64,000 nt of DNA. Origin: Lepeophtheirus salmonis (Eukaryota; Arthropoda; Copepoda; Siphonostomatoida; Caligidae). The position numbers and the translations under genes were made by a program. The DNA is taken from contig NC_092584.1 of assembly GCF_016086655.4 (NCBI RefSeq), forward strand, positions 14,187,907 through 14,251,906. The letters run 5' to 3'. How positions within the stretch are numbered: the first letter of the stretch is position 1; the number at the start of each line of letters is the position of its first letter. Positions 1 to 12,699 of the stretch are shown piece after piece. The notes beneath the pieces were generated by a model that was not told the DNA's origin, searched no databases, and worked only from the letters and a program-made list of their open reading frames with translations.

Positions 1-2765
1 GCTATGAAAAGCAACATGCACCAAATAACGTGTGTGAAGTTTGTTCCCCATCCCCTGTGACTCTATCTTTTATTTCCAAGATCCCTTCATTCGTCAATAC
101 TCTCACAAGCAAAATCACCATATTGAAAAAGGAGTGAGAAAACCTTTCAATAATCAGATGGTACTTCGTCGTCTAAGAATAACTCTAGGCCAGGAACTTT
201 TGGAATATTCGTCCTGGAGGAAAGAATAAGTGATTTCGATAGATTCGTGGACTCAGTTTCATAGCACTCAGTCTCATTCCCATCAGTCTTCCATTCACTT
301 AGAATTCTCTGGTATTTAACAACATAATTTAAATATTCGGAAATAAAAATATTATAATTTATGTTACTTGTGGGTGTAGTCTAAATATTTTAGGAATTGG
401 TTTTCTACGTCATGAATAATCAAAATTATTTATGACGTAATGTATGCGTAGGGAAATGTAGGGATTTTTAGTGGGAGCCCTGTATGTACTCATAATATGT
501 GAAATAGATATATCATATGTTTTTAAGCATCCATTTATTCGTGCTGTTTATTCTCACTCGAAAATATATCTTTTTATCATGTCTGGGTAACATAACTAAG
601 GACGACCAACGAGAAAAACAAGAGATACTATAGAAAAAATAAGATTCATCCCTGTTGTGGCTTCATTTTTCTTTTTCTTTTGTATAAAACTAGCATACAT
701 TTAGCCTCACAGCAATAGTGCTACGTGCACAAGGCAATCTCCATTATGCATTGTGTGAATAAATAAATAAATATCAATGCATATACTGAGAGTTTTTTTT
801 GTATTTTGGTGCCTCGGAGTATTATGGTATAAAATTTTGTATTATCTATAAATTGAAAACAAATTTGAAAGTCATTAAAAAAATAAAGTATGCACAAATA
901 TAAAGGATCCAGCCATTCCACTACTAAAGTTGCTAATAAACTCGTTGTATAAAAATGTAGTAAGCAATAAACCCAAAAATTATTTTAACTAGTTAATTGG
1001 AGGGAAAATGAAGTGAGAAGAATTTTCTGCATCTTTAAATAAGGACTAGAATTGAGACAGACAATTTGATAAATTTCTGCTATGGAATATATCTTAGGAA
1101 TCTAACTTCGAGCCAAATGCTCAACAGAGATAATATTGTATCAGAAGAATTCTATGTTGAAAACTTAGGAAGGTAGGAAGGAAATATTTTCAAGTGTTCT
1201 GGATGTGGGGAAATACTAAAAAAGTCAATTTGCGACTTTCTAGGAGAATGTAAACGTATTAAAACAGACTTCATTTCACTTAAGAAGATCGTGGAGGTAT
1301 TTATTGGGAATACCTTATCAGAGTCTCAGATCAAGTATGGGCTAAATGTAGATAATGAGAGATAGCTATATATATGTATATATATTACCCATATGATGGT
1401 AATTGTGGCGATGGCAAAAAGAATGAATATAAACAAAGGATTGTGACTGCGGCAACGAGGGAGCTCCAAGATAATGCCTGTGATGTTTTGATATCGACTT
1501 GATGGAATACGACGTCGGTATGATCTCCCAACACCAAGACTTCGTTTTATTGAACGAGAAATTTTGGTCTTTACTTAATATTTTAGTTTTTAGAGCGATA
1601 CTCACCCGTACATAACCTATTCATTAAATAGTTGTCACTAATGTTGCACCAATCCTTCCGTTAGTTTTTTGATTTTTTTTTTTTACATATTACTATTTAG
1701 ATATGTTTTTACATGCTACATTAATATGTTGATCATATTTTTATTTATTGGAACATACATTCACATTAAACAAAAAATAATTAAATAAGGTATAAATTTT
1801 TCTTCAACAAAGACATTTTAGAAATCAATAAAATATTACTTTGTAATAAAATGGGTTTCTAAAAAGTTTTGAAAAAAAAACAACCGTCATTTAATCAAAA
1901 TAATGTATTCAGAAAAGTATTTTATGAGAAGGGAAATTTACCATATTTTATGTTTTAAAAAAATCACCTTAAATTAGACTCTGAAACAAATTAGATGTCA
2001 ATGGGATTTTTTCTTAAATATATCCCCCCTCCCCAACTACAAAGAAAAATCTAAGAACCTCTCCAACTTCCTTTAAATTCCCTTTATACCTACAAATGAT
2101 GTCTTAATCAAATGTTAAATGTCAAATCATAAGAGACCCATTAAGTTCTATATTTATTTGTAATATTAATGTTAATTTCTGAATATTCCTTAGATAAGGA
2201 CTTTTTTTACATAACTATTAAAATAAAACAATAAATTTTCCCCCTTTTACATTCTATTTGTAAAATTTACCTTTTAATATTTTCTCCAAAAAAAAAAGGA
2301 AAATAACTATCATTTTCTTTCTTATTTCAGTCATTGAATTTTTCGACACTGATTTATACTACCTAAAATATTATTTAAGACGAATTATATTTAGATAGGT
2401 AGGGTTTGTAAAATGTATTGCACAAATCGTAAAATTAATTTGAAATAATGTGTTACTAAGTAAATACTCTATTGATATATTTTATAATTATTAATCTGAT
2501 TATCATTCATTTATATTTTTTAAAGCATTGCTTCTAAGTTCTAATATAGGATTATTAACTTTTATGATGACGATTAATTTTTTTGTTAACAAGATTTAAT
2601 TACTGTTGTCTGGGTAATTTGATATTAAGGTTTATATTTTGCATTTTCTATTTTTTAATGACTTTTTTGTTCCAGTGCTTTATAATTCATTAAATGTACT
2701 TATAAATGTTGTTGTCAGAGTATACATATTTCAGATTGCGAAAGAGTCCTTTTTTGTATTTAGTT
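1..2765. other. Gene-free AT-rich DNA
   Basis: I see no supportable gene, RNA or transposon end here. Reading frames are short and of the composition expected by chance in DNA this AT-rich. A short TA microsatellite lies near 1,368-1,388, and several poly-A/poly-T runs of 8-10 bases occur. Confidence 0.6.
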
Positions 2766-2935
2766 CACACTATTCGGTCACAAAAAACACTTAAAAAATC
2801 AAGAAAAATAGATATGAGTCTGTGTGGCCATCAAACTTTTACATGTATCTAGCATTTGTTAACAGTTAACAAACGCTAACTAGTTGTTAACAGTCGTTTG
2901 AGAGAGGTGATTTAAGTGTTTTTTTGAAATTGGAC
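2766..2935. repeat. Small inverted-repeat element with a central palindrome
   Basis: A stretch near 2,768-2,790 (ACAAAAAACACTTAAAAAAT) reappears reversed near 2,908-2,932 (GTGATTTAAGTGTTTTTTTG). Between them, at about 2,850-2,880, sits a near-perfect palindrome whose arms read TAGC(A/G)TTTGTTAAC. The unit is about 165 bp and has no reading frame. This resembles a very short MITE or foldback unit; no convincing target duplication was found, so the ends are approximate. Confidence 0.4.
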
Positions 2936-5880
2936 AAAATCAAGTATGGAGCTGTCAATTACATGCTTGTTTTGTAAAATGTACTTTTTAAATAGATTGA
3001 AACAATCGAGTAAATATAAAAGCTAAGATTAAAGATTCAACGGATTAAAGTCAAACCAAACACAAAATGTGTCTCGCGAACAATTATTTTGCAGTGAAAA
3101 ACTCAGACGGTACTATTTTGACGGGTTACAGAGATGGAAGTATCCCTGAAAGAAGTGTAAAGAGTAAAAAAGAGACTAGGTTGAAAACAAAAAGAAAAAA
3201 ATTAGAAAAAATATCATGTATCTTTGTTAGTTAAGAAACTTTTCAGAGCACTCTCATAAAAATTCGTAACTTTACAATTAATCTCTAATATCTATTCATA
3301 TTGTTGGCATTAAATTAAAGCTCTTAATATGAGTAATAAAAATGATTCAAGGATGATTAAAAACAAAATCATGATAGCTAGTCTGGTGCCGATTCTTATA
3401 AAAATTCTCCATTCTGATACTATATTCCATTCCAAGATTATTGATTACACGCCTAACGGTTTTTATATTATTTAACATCTTACCATATTTTTACATACCA
3501 CAAACAATCACTAATTAGAGCGTAATATCTACAGTCTAGACCTATTCAAAAATATACTTTTTCAAAATTTGAAATATATTTTGCGTATTCCCCTATCCTT
3601 TAAGATTATTTAACGCTTTTTTTTTTTGCACGAAAATATTTTTTTTTATCCTCTATATTTTTTGATATAGATCTAAAAATGAAAGAAAACTTCTTTAGAT
3701 TTAAAATTTGCACCAATTTTCTGTTATTTTTCTTGATGTTACCATATGTTAACATTCGTCATCCTACATATATATATTTATTTCAATTAAAGGCACAGTC
3801 CTATTTACATTCTACTTTGTGCACATTGTTTTCGTACCCCCATTTATATATTCTTTGTATCTTCTTTTTATCAACTGAATTCACAAGATGAAAACAGTTG
3901 ACTTTTCTTGAGCTTGTTTTCGGGGATTCATTTGACAGTCTACCACGTGAAGGGGCTTCTTCAGAATGACGTATGAGGTAAATTGTAAAGGATATATACT
4001 TTTCATTATAAGTGGGTAAAGTTCTACGGTATAATAATCATACATTTAAAACTGAAATGCCAAGAAGGTAATAAAAAATTATTATGTACGATTTTCTCAA
4101 TACGATATTTATTCTCTGTAATTAGAGGATTATATCACATAGATCAACTCCACCCATGAACTTGTATTTAGTAAAGCAGTTGGCATGGCTACATTGCTAT
4201 CTTCGAGCTTTTTTCTATCCCATCTTTTTTTGCAGTTGATATTACATGCACTCCAACATAAGAAGAAAAATATTTATCCCCAGAATATTTTCCTCCACTT
4301 CAGATCAATAATCAAACTTCCTTTTCCTTTTCTCTTCAAATTTTTTTCTTCCTTGAATGTAACATCCCTCATCTGATTTTCCCTTATAGTGGCTAGACTT
4401 GAAAAATTACATTTTTCTTCACAACCTTCCCCAAATCTATTAATCAGAACAAAATTATCATGGAAGAGTTTATAATTATGATGCTGTTGTATATTTGCAG
4501 TTAAGGCCGTGACAAATTATGAAGAAATTCCTAATCCATTGTCTGTTTTTGGGGCCTTAAAGCTAATTTTGCTATTTTACATTTCAAGGTCATATATTTA
4601 TCTACTTAACCAAACTCTTAAGATAACTTTAAATCCAATTTACGCGGGTTTTTTTTTGGTTGTACTGTTTGAATGAGATACGGCCTTTTGTTGGGCTGTT
4701 AATGTCATAGATGTTATTGACATTGAAGTATAAATTTTCTTGATTTTTCAAATTTATCCTGACTCATAGCATATCTGATACAATCAATAACTAAAGACTC
4801 TTACCGATGCATTCTGTAACTTGATATTCGTATTACTGATGTCATCATTAAAACTTCTAAAAATATCTTCATGTCAACTTTTAGCAAGTCCAGGTCCGAA
4901 GCATCTTTTTACATACAATATAGTACTGTTTGATATGATTGATTAATCAAATATAAGGCTAAAAAAAGGAACGAGGTTTCCCATACCACAAGTCGTTTAC
5001 ATCTAACTTATATTTCCGTATAATATGATCTTAAGCTTCAAAATCAATTTTACTCCATTTATATCTATTTTTTTGAGTTACTTTTCCTGTAAACGACATT
5101 TTCCCTGTTCAAATGGATTTTTAACTTCTACATCGTTCATCAGATGAACAAGGATGTTTAGTATACTTATACAAAAGCAATTTTACTTTTTTCATATCCT
5201 CACGATATCATTCCAGATAAATCTCCATAATCTTGACACTAAACAAATTCTGAAAATCTCAGATTCACTCAACATTTATTATGTCCTTTAATACTTTTTC
5301 GCATAAAACCCCCAATTGCTTATGAAAATACCGATTTTTTAAAAGTTAGAGTTAATGTTAGTGTGCTATACCAAATATAAACAAAATACAGTATTGAATA
5401 ATATGCCACATACAGCCATCCAGAACAGAGAATATCAAGGAAATATCAGTATCTTAAAGCAACCAAGCGAGTAATATAACATGGTACATATATGAGTAAT
5501 AATGGAAAGTTATAAAAAAATAAATAAAAATTGTAATTTGTACTTAACTTAATATCTCCCTTTTAAATATTGAAACAGAAGGATCTACAGAAATTTGAAT
5601 AAAAATATGTAATGAAAAAAGTTCAAATAAATGCATCTTTGGCTCGTTTATGGCTTACGTGACGAGTATAAGTACCTTATAAGAAAATGCACTTCAGAAA
5701 CTGCATAATAAATGTATTGAAATAAAAAAATATTCATGTGTTCAACATAATTTAATAACAAATACAAAATTTATATTTATACGTACGTCATCAAAGAGCT
5801 GAATTAATTAGTATTTGTCATTGGAGATGAACACTTCAGTTTTTTTTCTTCTTAACCATCAAACCGGAATTCCAGGAGAC
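2936..5880. other. No recognisable gene
   Basis: No gene could be supported. Plus-strand frames at 3,679-3,891 and 4,185-4,376 are F/L/S/H-rich products of pyrimidine-rich DNA. On the minus strand, 4,800-5,290 shows scattered coding-like patches in changing frames, too weak to call. Confidence 0.5.
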
Positions 5881-6470
5881 ATTTGGGTTTGAACTAATTG
5901 AGGAATATTAATGATTTAGTGAACTGGAGCAGAATATTGTCACGTCGGCCGCGTAAAGAAGAACTTGTCGTTTATTTCCAGTTATCAAACTTCTACAAAA
6001 AAACAAAAACTTATGGAGGCTATTGATATTGATTAGAAAATAGGTAGGTAAAATGGGAAAATGCTTACATTCTCTTGTAATTTAAAATTGCATTGAAGCC
6101 ATTTGACCAATCCTGGAAGAAGAGTTCATAAGAATGGTAGCTCAACCATATTAATATAGATAATTGTAAAAGTGTTTGCCTTAAGCTCAGAGAAAACAAA
6201 CTGGTGCAAAATTGAGTCGAATAACTTTTGGAAATAATTTAGTAAGGTTATAAAATCTTCTCCTAAAAATTTATCGATTGCTTCTTGAAGGGGCGTAGAA
6301 TAACTTCTTCCAGTCTATTTTTCATAAAAACTCTTCTATGAGTTGGTGATTAAGATACTGGAAGTAAATCAATAAGTCCATCATTAACCATTCTTGTAAG
6401 AAGTATTAAGGAGTTTATTTGGCCTATAGTTTGATATATTAAGGCATTATAACCCTTAATTTTTTACAAA
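5880..6470 (-). pseudogene. Degenerate coding patch, possible retroelement remnant
   Basis: Read on the minus strand, about 6,080-6,430 gives a coherent string of frames with one frame change and few stops, for example the stretch EAIDKFLGEDFITLLNYFQK. It ends at a good splice-donor-like GTAAGC (near 6,066-6,071). Further along, about 5,924-5,968 gives LLYAADVTIFCSS within an unusually GC-rich patch. That resembles the YADD active-site box of reverse transcriptases with the first Asp replaced by Ala. No flanking reverse transcriptase blocks could be confirmed, so this may be a broken retroelement, or two unrelated pieces including a host exon. Identity is unknown. Confidence 0.22.
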
Positions 6471-6567
6471 ATGTAACTTTTAATGATTTTGGGTAGTTTT
6501 TGGACAAAAATTATTGATGAAACACATAAATCTCATAAAATACATTAAACAAAAATATGATTATTTT

Positions 6568-7203
6568 TAAAGATTCTACCACGTTTGTATCCAGACATAT
6601 GTATCCGCAACATTTTTATCCATGACATATGTATCCACGAAATTTGTATCCATGACATATGCATCCACGAAATTTGTATCCATGACATTTGTATCAAATC
6701 TCATATATTTTAGCTGACAGTTTATTATATGGATATCTATGAAAATTGAATATGAACACTTAAGGGTCAAATATACTCCGTAATTACAGTTAGTACTTAT
6801 GATTTCACACAATATATTTATTTTTTAATTAATTTTGTACTTTACATATAATCAGTCAAAAGTGATTGATATTCTATCACGTCCATAATGTCATTGTATT
6901 TTGCACATATATTTGCCATTTTTCTTCGCTTGCCCCTTATCTTTGTTTTTCTTGATGACCCCTCAACCCCAATGTCATTTATTTGGACGCTAGATATTTC
7001 ATCAATCCACTACTTTTGTCATGCCATCCCATCTTCATTCCTTATGTGGGTTATTACAGATCAATAAAAATATGCAGTTTGACAAAATATAGTTAATAAA
7101 AAATATGGATACAAAAGTCGCACTTATTTACTGTGGTTACAAATGTCCGAATACAAATGTCGTGGATACATATGTCTGGATACAAATGTGGCAGAATCAT
7201 TTT
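6568..7203. mobile_element. Foldback-type non-autonomous element
   Basis: The sequence 6,571-6,616 (starting AGATTCTACCACGTTTGTAT) recurs reverse-complemented at 7,155-7,198 with few mismatches, giving terminal inverted repeats of about 45 bp around a 630-bp element. The outer and sub-terminal parts are made of 15-bp units of the type GTATCCATGACATAT and GTATCCACGAAATTT on the left, and their reverse complements on the right. A plain inverted-repeat MITE does not have this; it recalls Drosophila Foldback elements, whose arms are tandem short repeats. The interior (6,720-7,080) encodes nothing recognisable. Flanks share an AT-rich TTATTTTTAAA-like sequence, so the target duplication cannot be fixed. 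Confidence 0.65.
6601..6690. repeat. Three tandem 30-bp units (each two 15-bp halves)
   Basis: Units run 6,601-6,630, 6,631-6,660 and 6,661-6,690. Each is a pair of 15-bp halves (GTATCCACGAAATTT then GTATCCATGACATAT, with point changes). They form the inner part of the left arm of the foldback element. The open frame across them (D-T-N-F-V-D repeats) is a by-product of the 15-bp period and is not taken as a gene. Confidence 0.75.
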
Positions 7204-8560
7204 TAAATAATACTTTATATATAATATTTATTTTTTTAAATTAACCGGTAAAATAAAGGTAAAGAGAAAAAGCTTGATGCAAAGACGGCCCTAAAAAAAG
7301 TTATACTATCAATGGTACTTTTATAACATCAAAGTTATTATCAAATTGGTATTCGACAAAGTTTCAAAGAGTACAAACTTGAGATAATTATTTACTCTGT
7401 CGAAAAAATTTGTCCGATTTTACCATTATTAATAAGTAAATGGAACATAAATAACATTAAATCTCGTTATATACAAGTCCTTATTTATCTTGATATTGTC
7501 TTATTAATGAGTTGTTTATAGATTTAGCCATTATAAAACAAAATGTATCAAAATGTATTAACTGTTTAGCTAAAAAGTTGTTCCTTTACTTTTCATTTTA
7601 AGTTCTTGGATTATTTTTTCTCAAAATTTTACATTCATTCAAGTATTTATATCAATATGTTATATATTTAAGAACGAAATAGTAAAAAAAAAGGATACAA
7701 AATTTAAAAGACGTAATAATTAGAATCCTTCTACTGTTTATGATACACATTTTATTTTTTCAAAGTGCGATATAAAAAGGATGCCCAATAACGTAGATTT
7801 TTTTTGATTTTTTTTTATAATAACTGATTATTGTATATAATATACTAATGATAATTTAATGAAGCTTTAAGATGGGTGGTGGTGGGATATATATATGTAT
7901 GTGTGGACGGTTATTGCATAAAATAATGGTATTGCTCACAGATACTTAATTTTAATTAATTAAATATTAATTAACAATTAATTAAGAAGAGTAATTAAAC
8001 ATTTACAGGTACTTTGTTACTTTTGAGTACTTATGTCATAAGTTTAAAATAAACATTTAAAAAAAAGTATCATTTGAATAAGAAACGAAATGAAAATCAT
8101 CAATAGTGAAATAAATATTCTGCCATTGTCACAACTACTTAAAAGTTTAATTTAGTTTGTTAAACTGGTAATATTTTTTAAAGTTAAAATAAAAAGATCT
8201 TAATGTTTTGTTTTTCTTTATTTCTTTATTATTTTGGTTCAAACGATGGAGTATCTGTATTCGAGGTAATACAGTTCAATTTGGCCTCTTTTAAATGTGT
8301 TTATGATAGCCATTTACCTGCATTTTTTTTTAGTTAGTATTGCTGTTTACCATAGTACATACATACATTATAAAATTGTACAGATATGCATATATTACAA
8401 AACTATACAAACATACGGTAGAGAACACCACCACAAATTGGGATATATGTGATACTACAGCAGAAATTGATCTTAAGTCCTACTTAATTTCATAGTTATT
8501 ATCAATAATTTGTTTTTGTTTTTTTTGCATTTCATACATTTAAGAATACGAAGATCCTCA
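7204..8560. other. No gene seen; AT palindromes
   Basis: No supportable gene. An AT-rich palindromic patch built of TTAATTAA repeats lies around 7,945-7,985. Otherwise the region is unstructured AT-rich sequence. Confidence 0.5.
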
Positions 8561-10030
8561 TCCTCTTCTTGGCCAACTTGGTATATCTCATACGAGAACG
8601 ATGGTCATCTGTTATTAGAGAATTCTAGAACAAACCATGCATGTAAATGATTAGCAGTTCAAATGAATGCACTTGGTTTTGACCCATGATTGCGATGGAT
8701 AGTATACCCACGAAGAGGAAGGTTTTTTGTTGAGCCGTTACTGGCGTATGACTCTGTTATTAAAGTTTTTTGAGATTTTCTGAGTATTAATTCAAAGTTA
8801 GCTACTTTGAATGTTGAGTTTGATATAACAGCAGCTAATAGTTTTTTGTTTTTTTGTTTGGGTTTATCCAATAATAGGGGTTCGGCAGCCAAATCAAAAA
8901 ACATATCTATTTGGTACTGCTTTTTGCCATCACGACTTCTTGAATAAATATTTGAATTTTTTATATAGTTTTTCACACCTTCTGCTTGATTTAGAAGTTC
9001 TTATCCTGGTTCATCTGACATTCCATGGTTCTCAGTAGCAGTTATTCTGACACTGCCAGTTTGCTTGGTCTTTGAAGTATCTTTACACTTATTTTTATTA
9101 GTTGTCATCAACACAGACAGTTACAATTTCCTCCGTCTAACTACTTGCACTATCAAAAACAACGGTAGTTGTTTTGTGTTGATTATACTTATCAAACAGG
9201 GTCGACAATTTTGATCTCGATCTATCACCTTTTCCACAGTTTCCTCATCTTGAATTATATGCGAGTTCTGAGGGTCCTGAAAATAATGTTTCCTGCAGAA
9301 GTCACTTTTAGGGTGAAGTCAATAGCTTGCAGATCTTCAAATGCTGCTTGATCCACATCAAGGTGTAGGACTTTTCTGAACTTTGTTATTCCGGATTTGG
9401 TCAGTTCGACCTCACGTCTAACAGGAAGGGAGTTTAATTAATATGCAATGATTTGAGCAAGTTTCTCATTGCCAATGTTTCTTGGGACCCCTCTGATAAA
9501 GCCGGTATGCCATTTCATGGTACTTTTTTCCTATCTCATTTTCTCTATCATTCCCCACGAGACTGGCAAGAGAAGTGTATTGTTCAAGATAACCTTTCGG
9601 ACGTATTGTTCGGTAGCATTATCACTGACATAAATCACTGCTCTTTTGTTGATGTTGCGGTTACCTTCATAGTCAGGTAACGGTTTTGTGGAGGATTCTG
9701 TGGTAGATAAGAGACGTATAAAGTATGCGTCTAGTATTTTATTACATTGTTCCTCTCAATAAGCGAAATGTGATCACCATTTTTTTCTTACAATGGGGAT
9801 TTCTGTGGCATCCTTGGCAATTTCTGCATACATAAATTTACGCTTAGGCTTCGATTATAGTACCTTTTATTGCTCATCAGACACCTGCATTGAATTTTGA
9901 GCCTTTTTGGATGGAGGAATTTCGTTAGAATGGTCCGCCCTCTCTCGTTTCTTACTTCGAGGGTCTTGATTTTCAGTTTTTCATTCGCAGGGAGCTGCAC
10001 TTTCTGATTTTTATCCTCAATGGAGATAGG
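8560..10030 (-). pseudogene. Probable processed pseudogene of an unidentified nuclear protein
   Basis: Read on the minus strand, from about 9,975 down to 9,263, one frame stays coding-like for over 230 codons, interrupted by about six scattered stops. It begins with a basic, hydrophilic segment (SKKRERADHSNE, a likely nuclear localisation signal). It then has a lysine-rich helix-like part (KPKRKFMYAEIAKDA), a middle (KRAVIYVSDNATEQYVRK) and a strongly ordered end (GITKFRKVLHLDVDQAAFED, then LKVTSAGNIIFRTL). After a frame change, 9,108-9,215 gives FDKYNQHKTTTVVFDSASS. Another frame at 8,659-8,976 is open for 105 codons (DGKKQYQIDMFFDLAAEPLL). No introns are apparent, and an imperfect A-rich run follows the 3' end (8,512-8,532 read on the minus strand), as in a retroposed mRNA. 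I do not recognise the protein family. The alternative is a transposon-encoded protein. Confidence 0.5.
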
Positions 10031-12699
10031 TTTTCTGACTCCAAGTCTGGTATATCTGTTTGGAAGTTCCCATCGTGGGATGGGGTCTTACCCTCTTGCC
10101 CCACTTTGTAATATATGACAATTCACCATTTCAGGTTGACGTCATTTCTATTCTTATTTGGCTCCGTTTTACTACTATACTGTCAATTTCTACCATCATC
10201 AAAAGTTGAATGACTAATGGGAAAAAAAAAAATTCTGCTCAATTAGAGAGTGCTTCTTATTACAAGAAACGCCCCATTTTTATTACAGAAGAAAAAGGAA
10301 AGAACTTTGTCCTAACTTTCGATTTGTAGATCCAGATATTGATGGATGAAGATGGCTGAGGTCCAATGCTGGTTCAGAAGAGGAAGGATGCTCACTTATA
10401 ACCCTTTTTAACTAAATAAAAATGTGTAAATCAAATTTAAAACCCTCTAAAACGAATTAAACTCCAAAATAAAACTTCAATTAGTAAGGATTTGTTATTT
10501 AGGTTTTGACATAACAACATCCTGTTTTATTATATGTGGCAATCAGGCTATGGAAGTAATAGTGGAATGGGGTTCTAGAAGAATTTGCTTCCGACATGTT
10601 CGCCTCACACTCTTTTGCCTTAAGTGCACAACCTTAAACCTTCTTTATGGTTATACATGCTTGCCTCCAACATGTTTGCTGTGCTACATAATTACCGCCC
10701 AGCACTTTCGCCATCAAAAGTTTAAATAGGATCTTATTCAGTTAATATTTTGATGTTATTTTATTTTTCAGAGAACCTTAATGAACATTCTTAGTAGCAA
10801 TATAATATTTTCTTTTCTATCTATAGAAAGATCTTTATTTATTTATATATGTTCACGCACAAAAATATAAATATTTAAAAAAATACATATCGAAGGAAAA
10901 TTACGTTAAAATAAATAACATAATTCAACATTATAGTAGAAAATTAGTTTTCTACTAAAGACCTTGAAAAAATCAAACCAGTAACACTAAACAACTAGGT
11001 GGTTAATGCATGAAAAAGGTCATTACACATAAAAATGATTAAACAAAACAAAAATAGCAAATAATCATACTAAAACAGCAATTACCCAGTCTTACTTAAT
11101 TTTCGATAATGTTTTTCGAACTATCTGATTATAAAATTTAAAGTTTTTAAATGCCTTTCTGAGACTGATGTATAAAATTGCGTTACATTTGCAGCGAAGT
11201 CTTAATTTGTTCCATGTACTTGTGGAACCAAGTATGCAGTATGTTGCATATGTAAAGAGTTTCTTTTTTCATAGATGGAGGATTAAATGCAGTTGAACAG
11301 AAAGTTCTGGAATGAATTGCCAATAGAAAATTTCACGTCATTTATAAAGAAAACAACTAGCTCACACTTCACATATACTTTAAAATGAAATTTTTTAAAA
11401 CTACTTTGTGTCCCAACCGTATTTTTACTCAAAACATGGACATAACTTCATTTTAGATCACTTGAAATGGACAATATGAGGTGTTGGCTATGGTTTTTAA
11501 ACTGCGTGATTACTCTGCCATAGTCTTAATCAACCTATGGCTAATGGTTAACCTTGAATAATTTGTTTTAAGGGTACTACATACATACTTTATGATGTCA
11601 GAGGTAGTTATTTACCTGCATATTGTTTTTGCCGTAGTTTTAAACAATCCATGAGCTTGGGGTTCATTTTAAAGTATTTGGAAGGAGCCTAAATTTATGT
11701 AAAGTTTTCAATCTGCTTCATGTACCTTCCATCGTACAGAAGAAGTATTGGGCCGAGGTATTTTTATTTTCATAGTAAATGAGGTGAATTTTTCCAACTG
11801 GCATTTTTCCTAAAAGCTTATATGTATCCTAATATAAAATCCGTTCTCCCTGTTTAACGGCCACTGCTGCAGAGTGTAGACGCTAGCCTTTTTAAAGTAT
11901 TACAATGTCTAAAGACTAACAGAGATGTCATTTAATGACACTTAATTCATAGTTCAACAAATTATTACTTTTACACAAATATTTTAAATTGTAGTAGTAG
12001 ATAATAAATTGATCATAAATATGTTACTAATATTTTCGTATCACATTTAGGTTATGCCTTTGAAGCAACATTTAAATAGGACAAAAGTCATTACTTTCCA
12101 TAGAAATTTGTTGTCTTTTAAAAAAAAATCATATTGATTTCAAGGAAGTGCTTAAATTTGAAATGAAATAATTATATCCTCAGAAAATTCAATTTATTGG
12201 GTAAAAAATTACTATACTTAAAGGTTTTATTTGGAAAGAAATAACACGTTGTTATTCAAATTGTTTTTACACCAAAGGAAGTTATTCAAAGCGTAAATAA
12301 TTAAAGATTTCATTTACAAAAAAGTATTAAATTTTATAAAGCTAACTTAAGATATAAAACAATATTTCCTAACAAAAGCTTTTCGCCCATAGATTCATGT
12401 TTTTGTTTCTTAATCTCATTGCCAATTAAAACCACATATACGATAAATATTGTGCCAATCATTATTTAGGACCGTTCTTATCAGTAGTTGGGATGGGTAT
12501 TTAAGAACAAATGTCCTCCGGACGTTCAGTACAATAACTGATTATAAAGGGGGAAAATAAAGTTGATGGACGTCGTGAAGTACCTAATTGTATAAATTTT
12601 AGGACTGATATACAGGATTAAACTGGATTGAACCAAGATTGAACTGGACAGGACTGTAATCTTCTGTCCTAAATAAGGACTGACAAAACAATATCTGCT
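10031..12699. other. Mostly gene-free; possible LINE tail near 11.3 kb
   Basis: No complete gene. At 11,295-11,355 (+) a frame reads RKFWNELPIENFTSFIKK, which resembles the WNxLP...F motif near the C-terminus of many non-LTR reverse transcriptases, but it stands alone. At 12,595-12,685 a short low-complexity patch repeats AGGACTG-type words. The rest is unassigned. Confidence 0.3.

Noticed and set aside
4800..5290. Coding-like patches on the minus strand
   Set aside because: Fragments lie in three frames with frequent stops and no family motif; compatible with chance.
9788..9900. Zinc-knuckle-like CRNCQGCHRNPHC in one frame, suggesting a BEL/Pao gag
   Set aside because: The adjacent frame is coding-like over a much longer distance and explains the region as part of the pseudogene.
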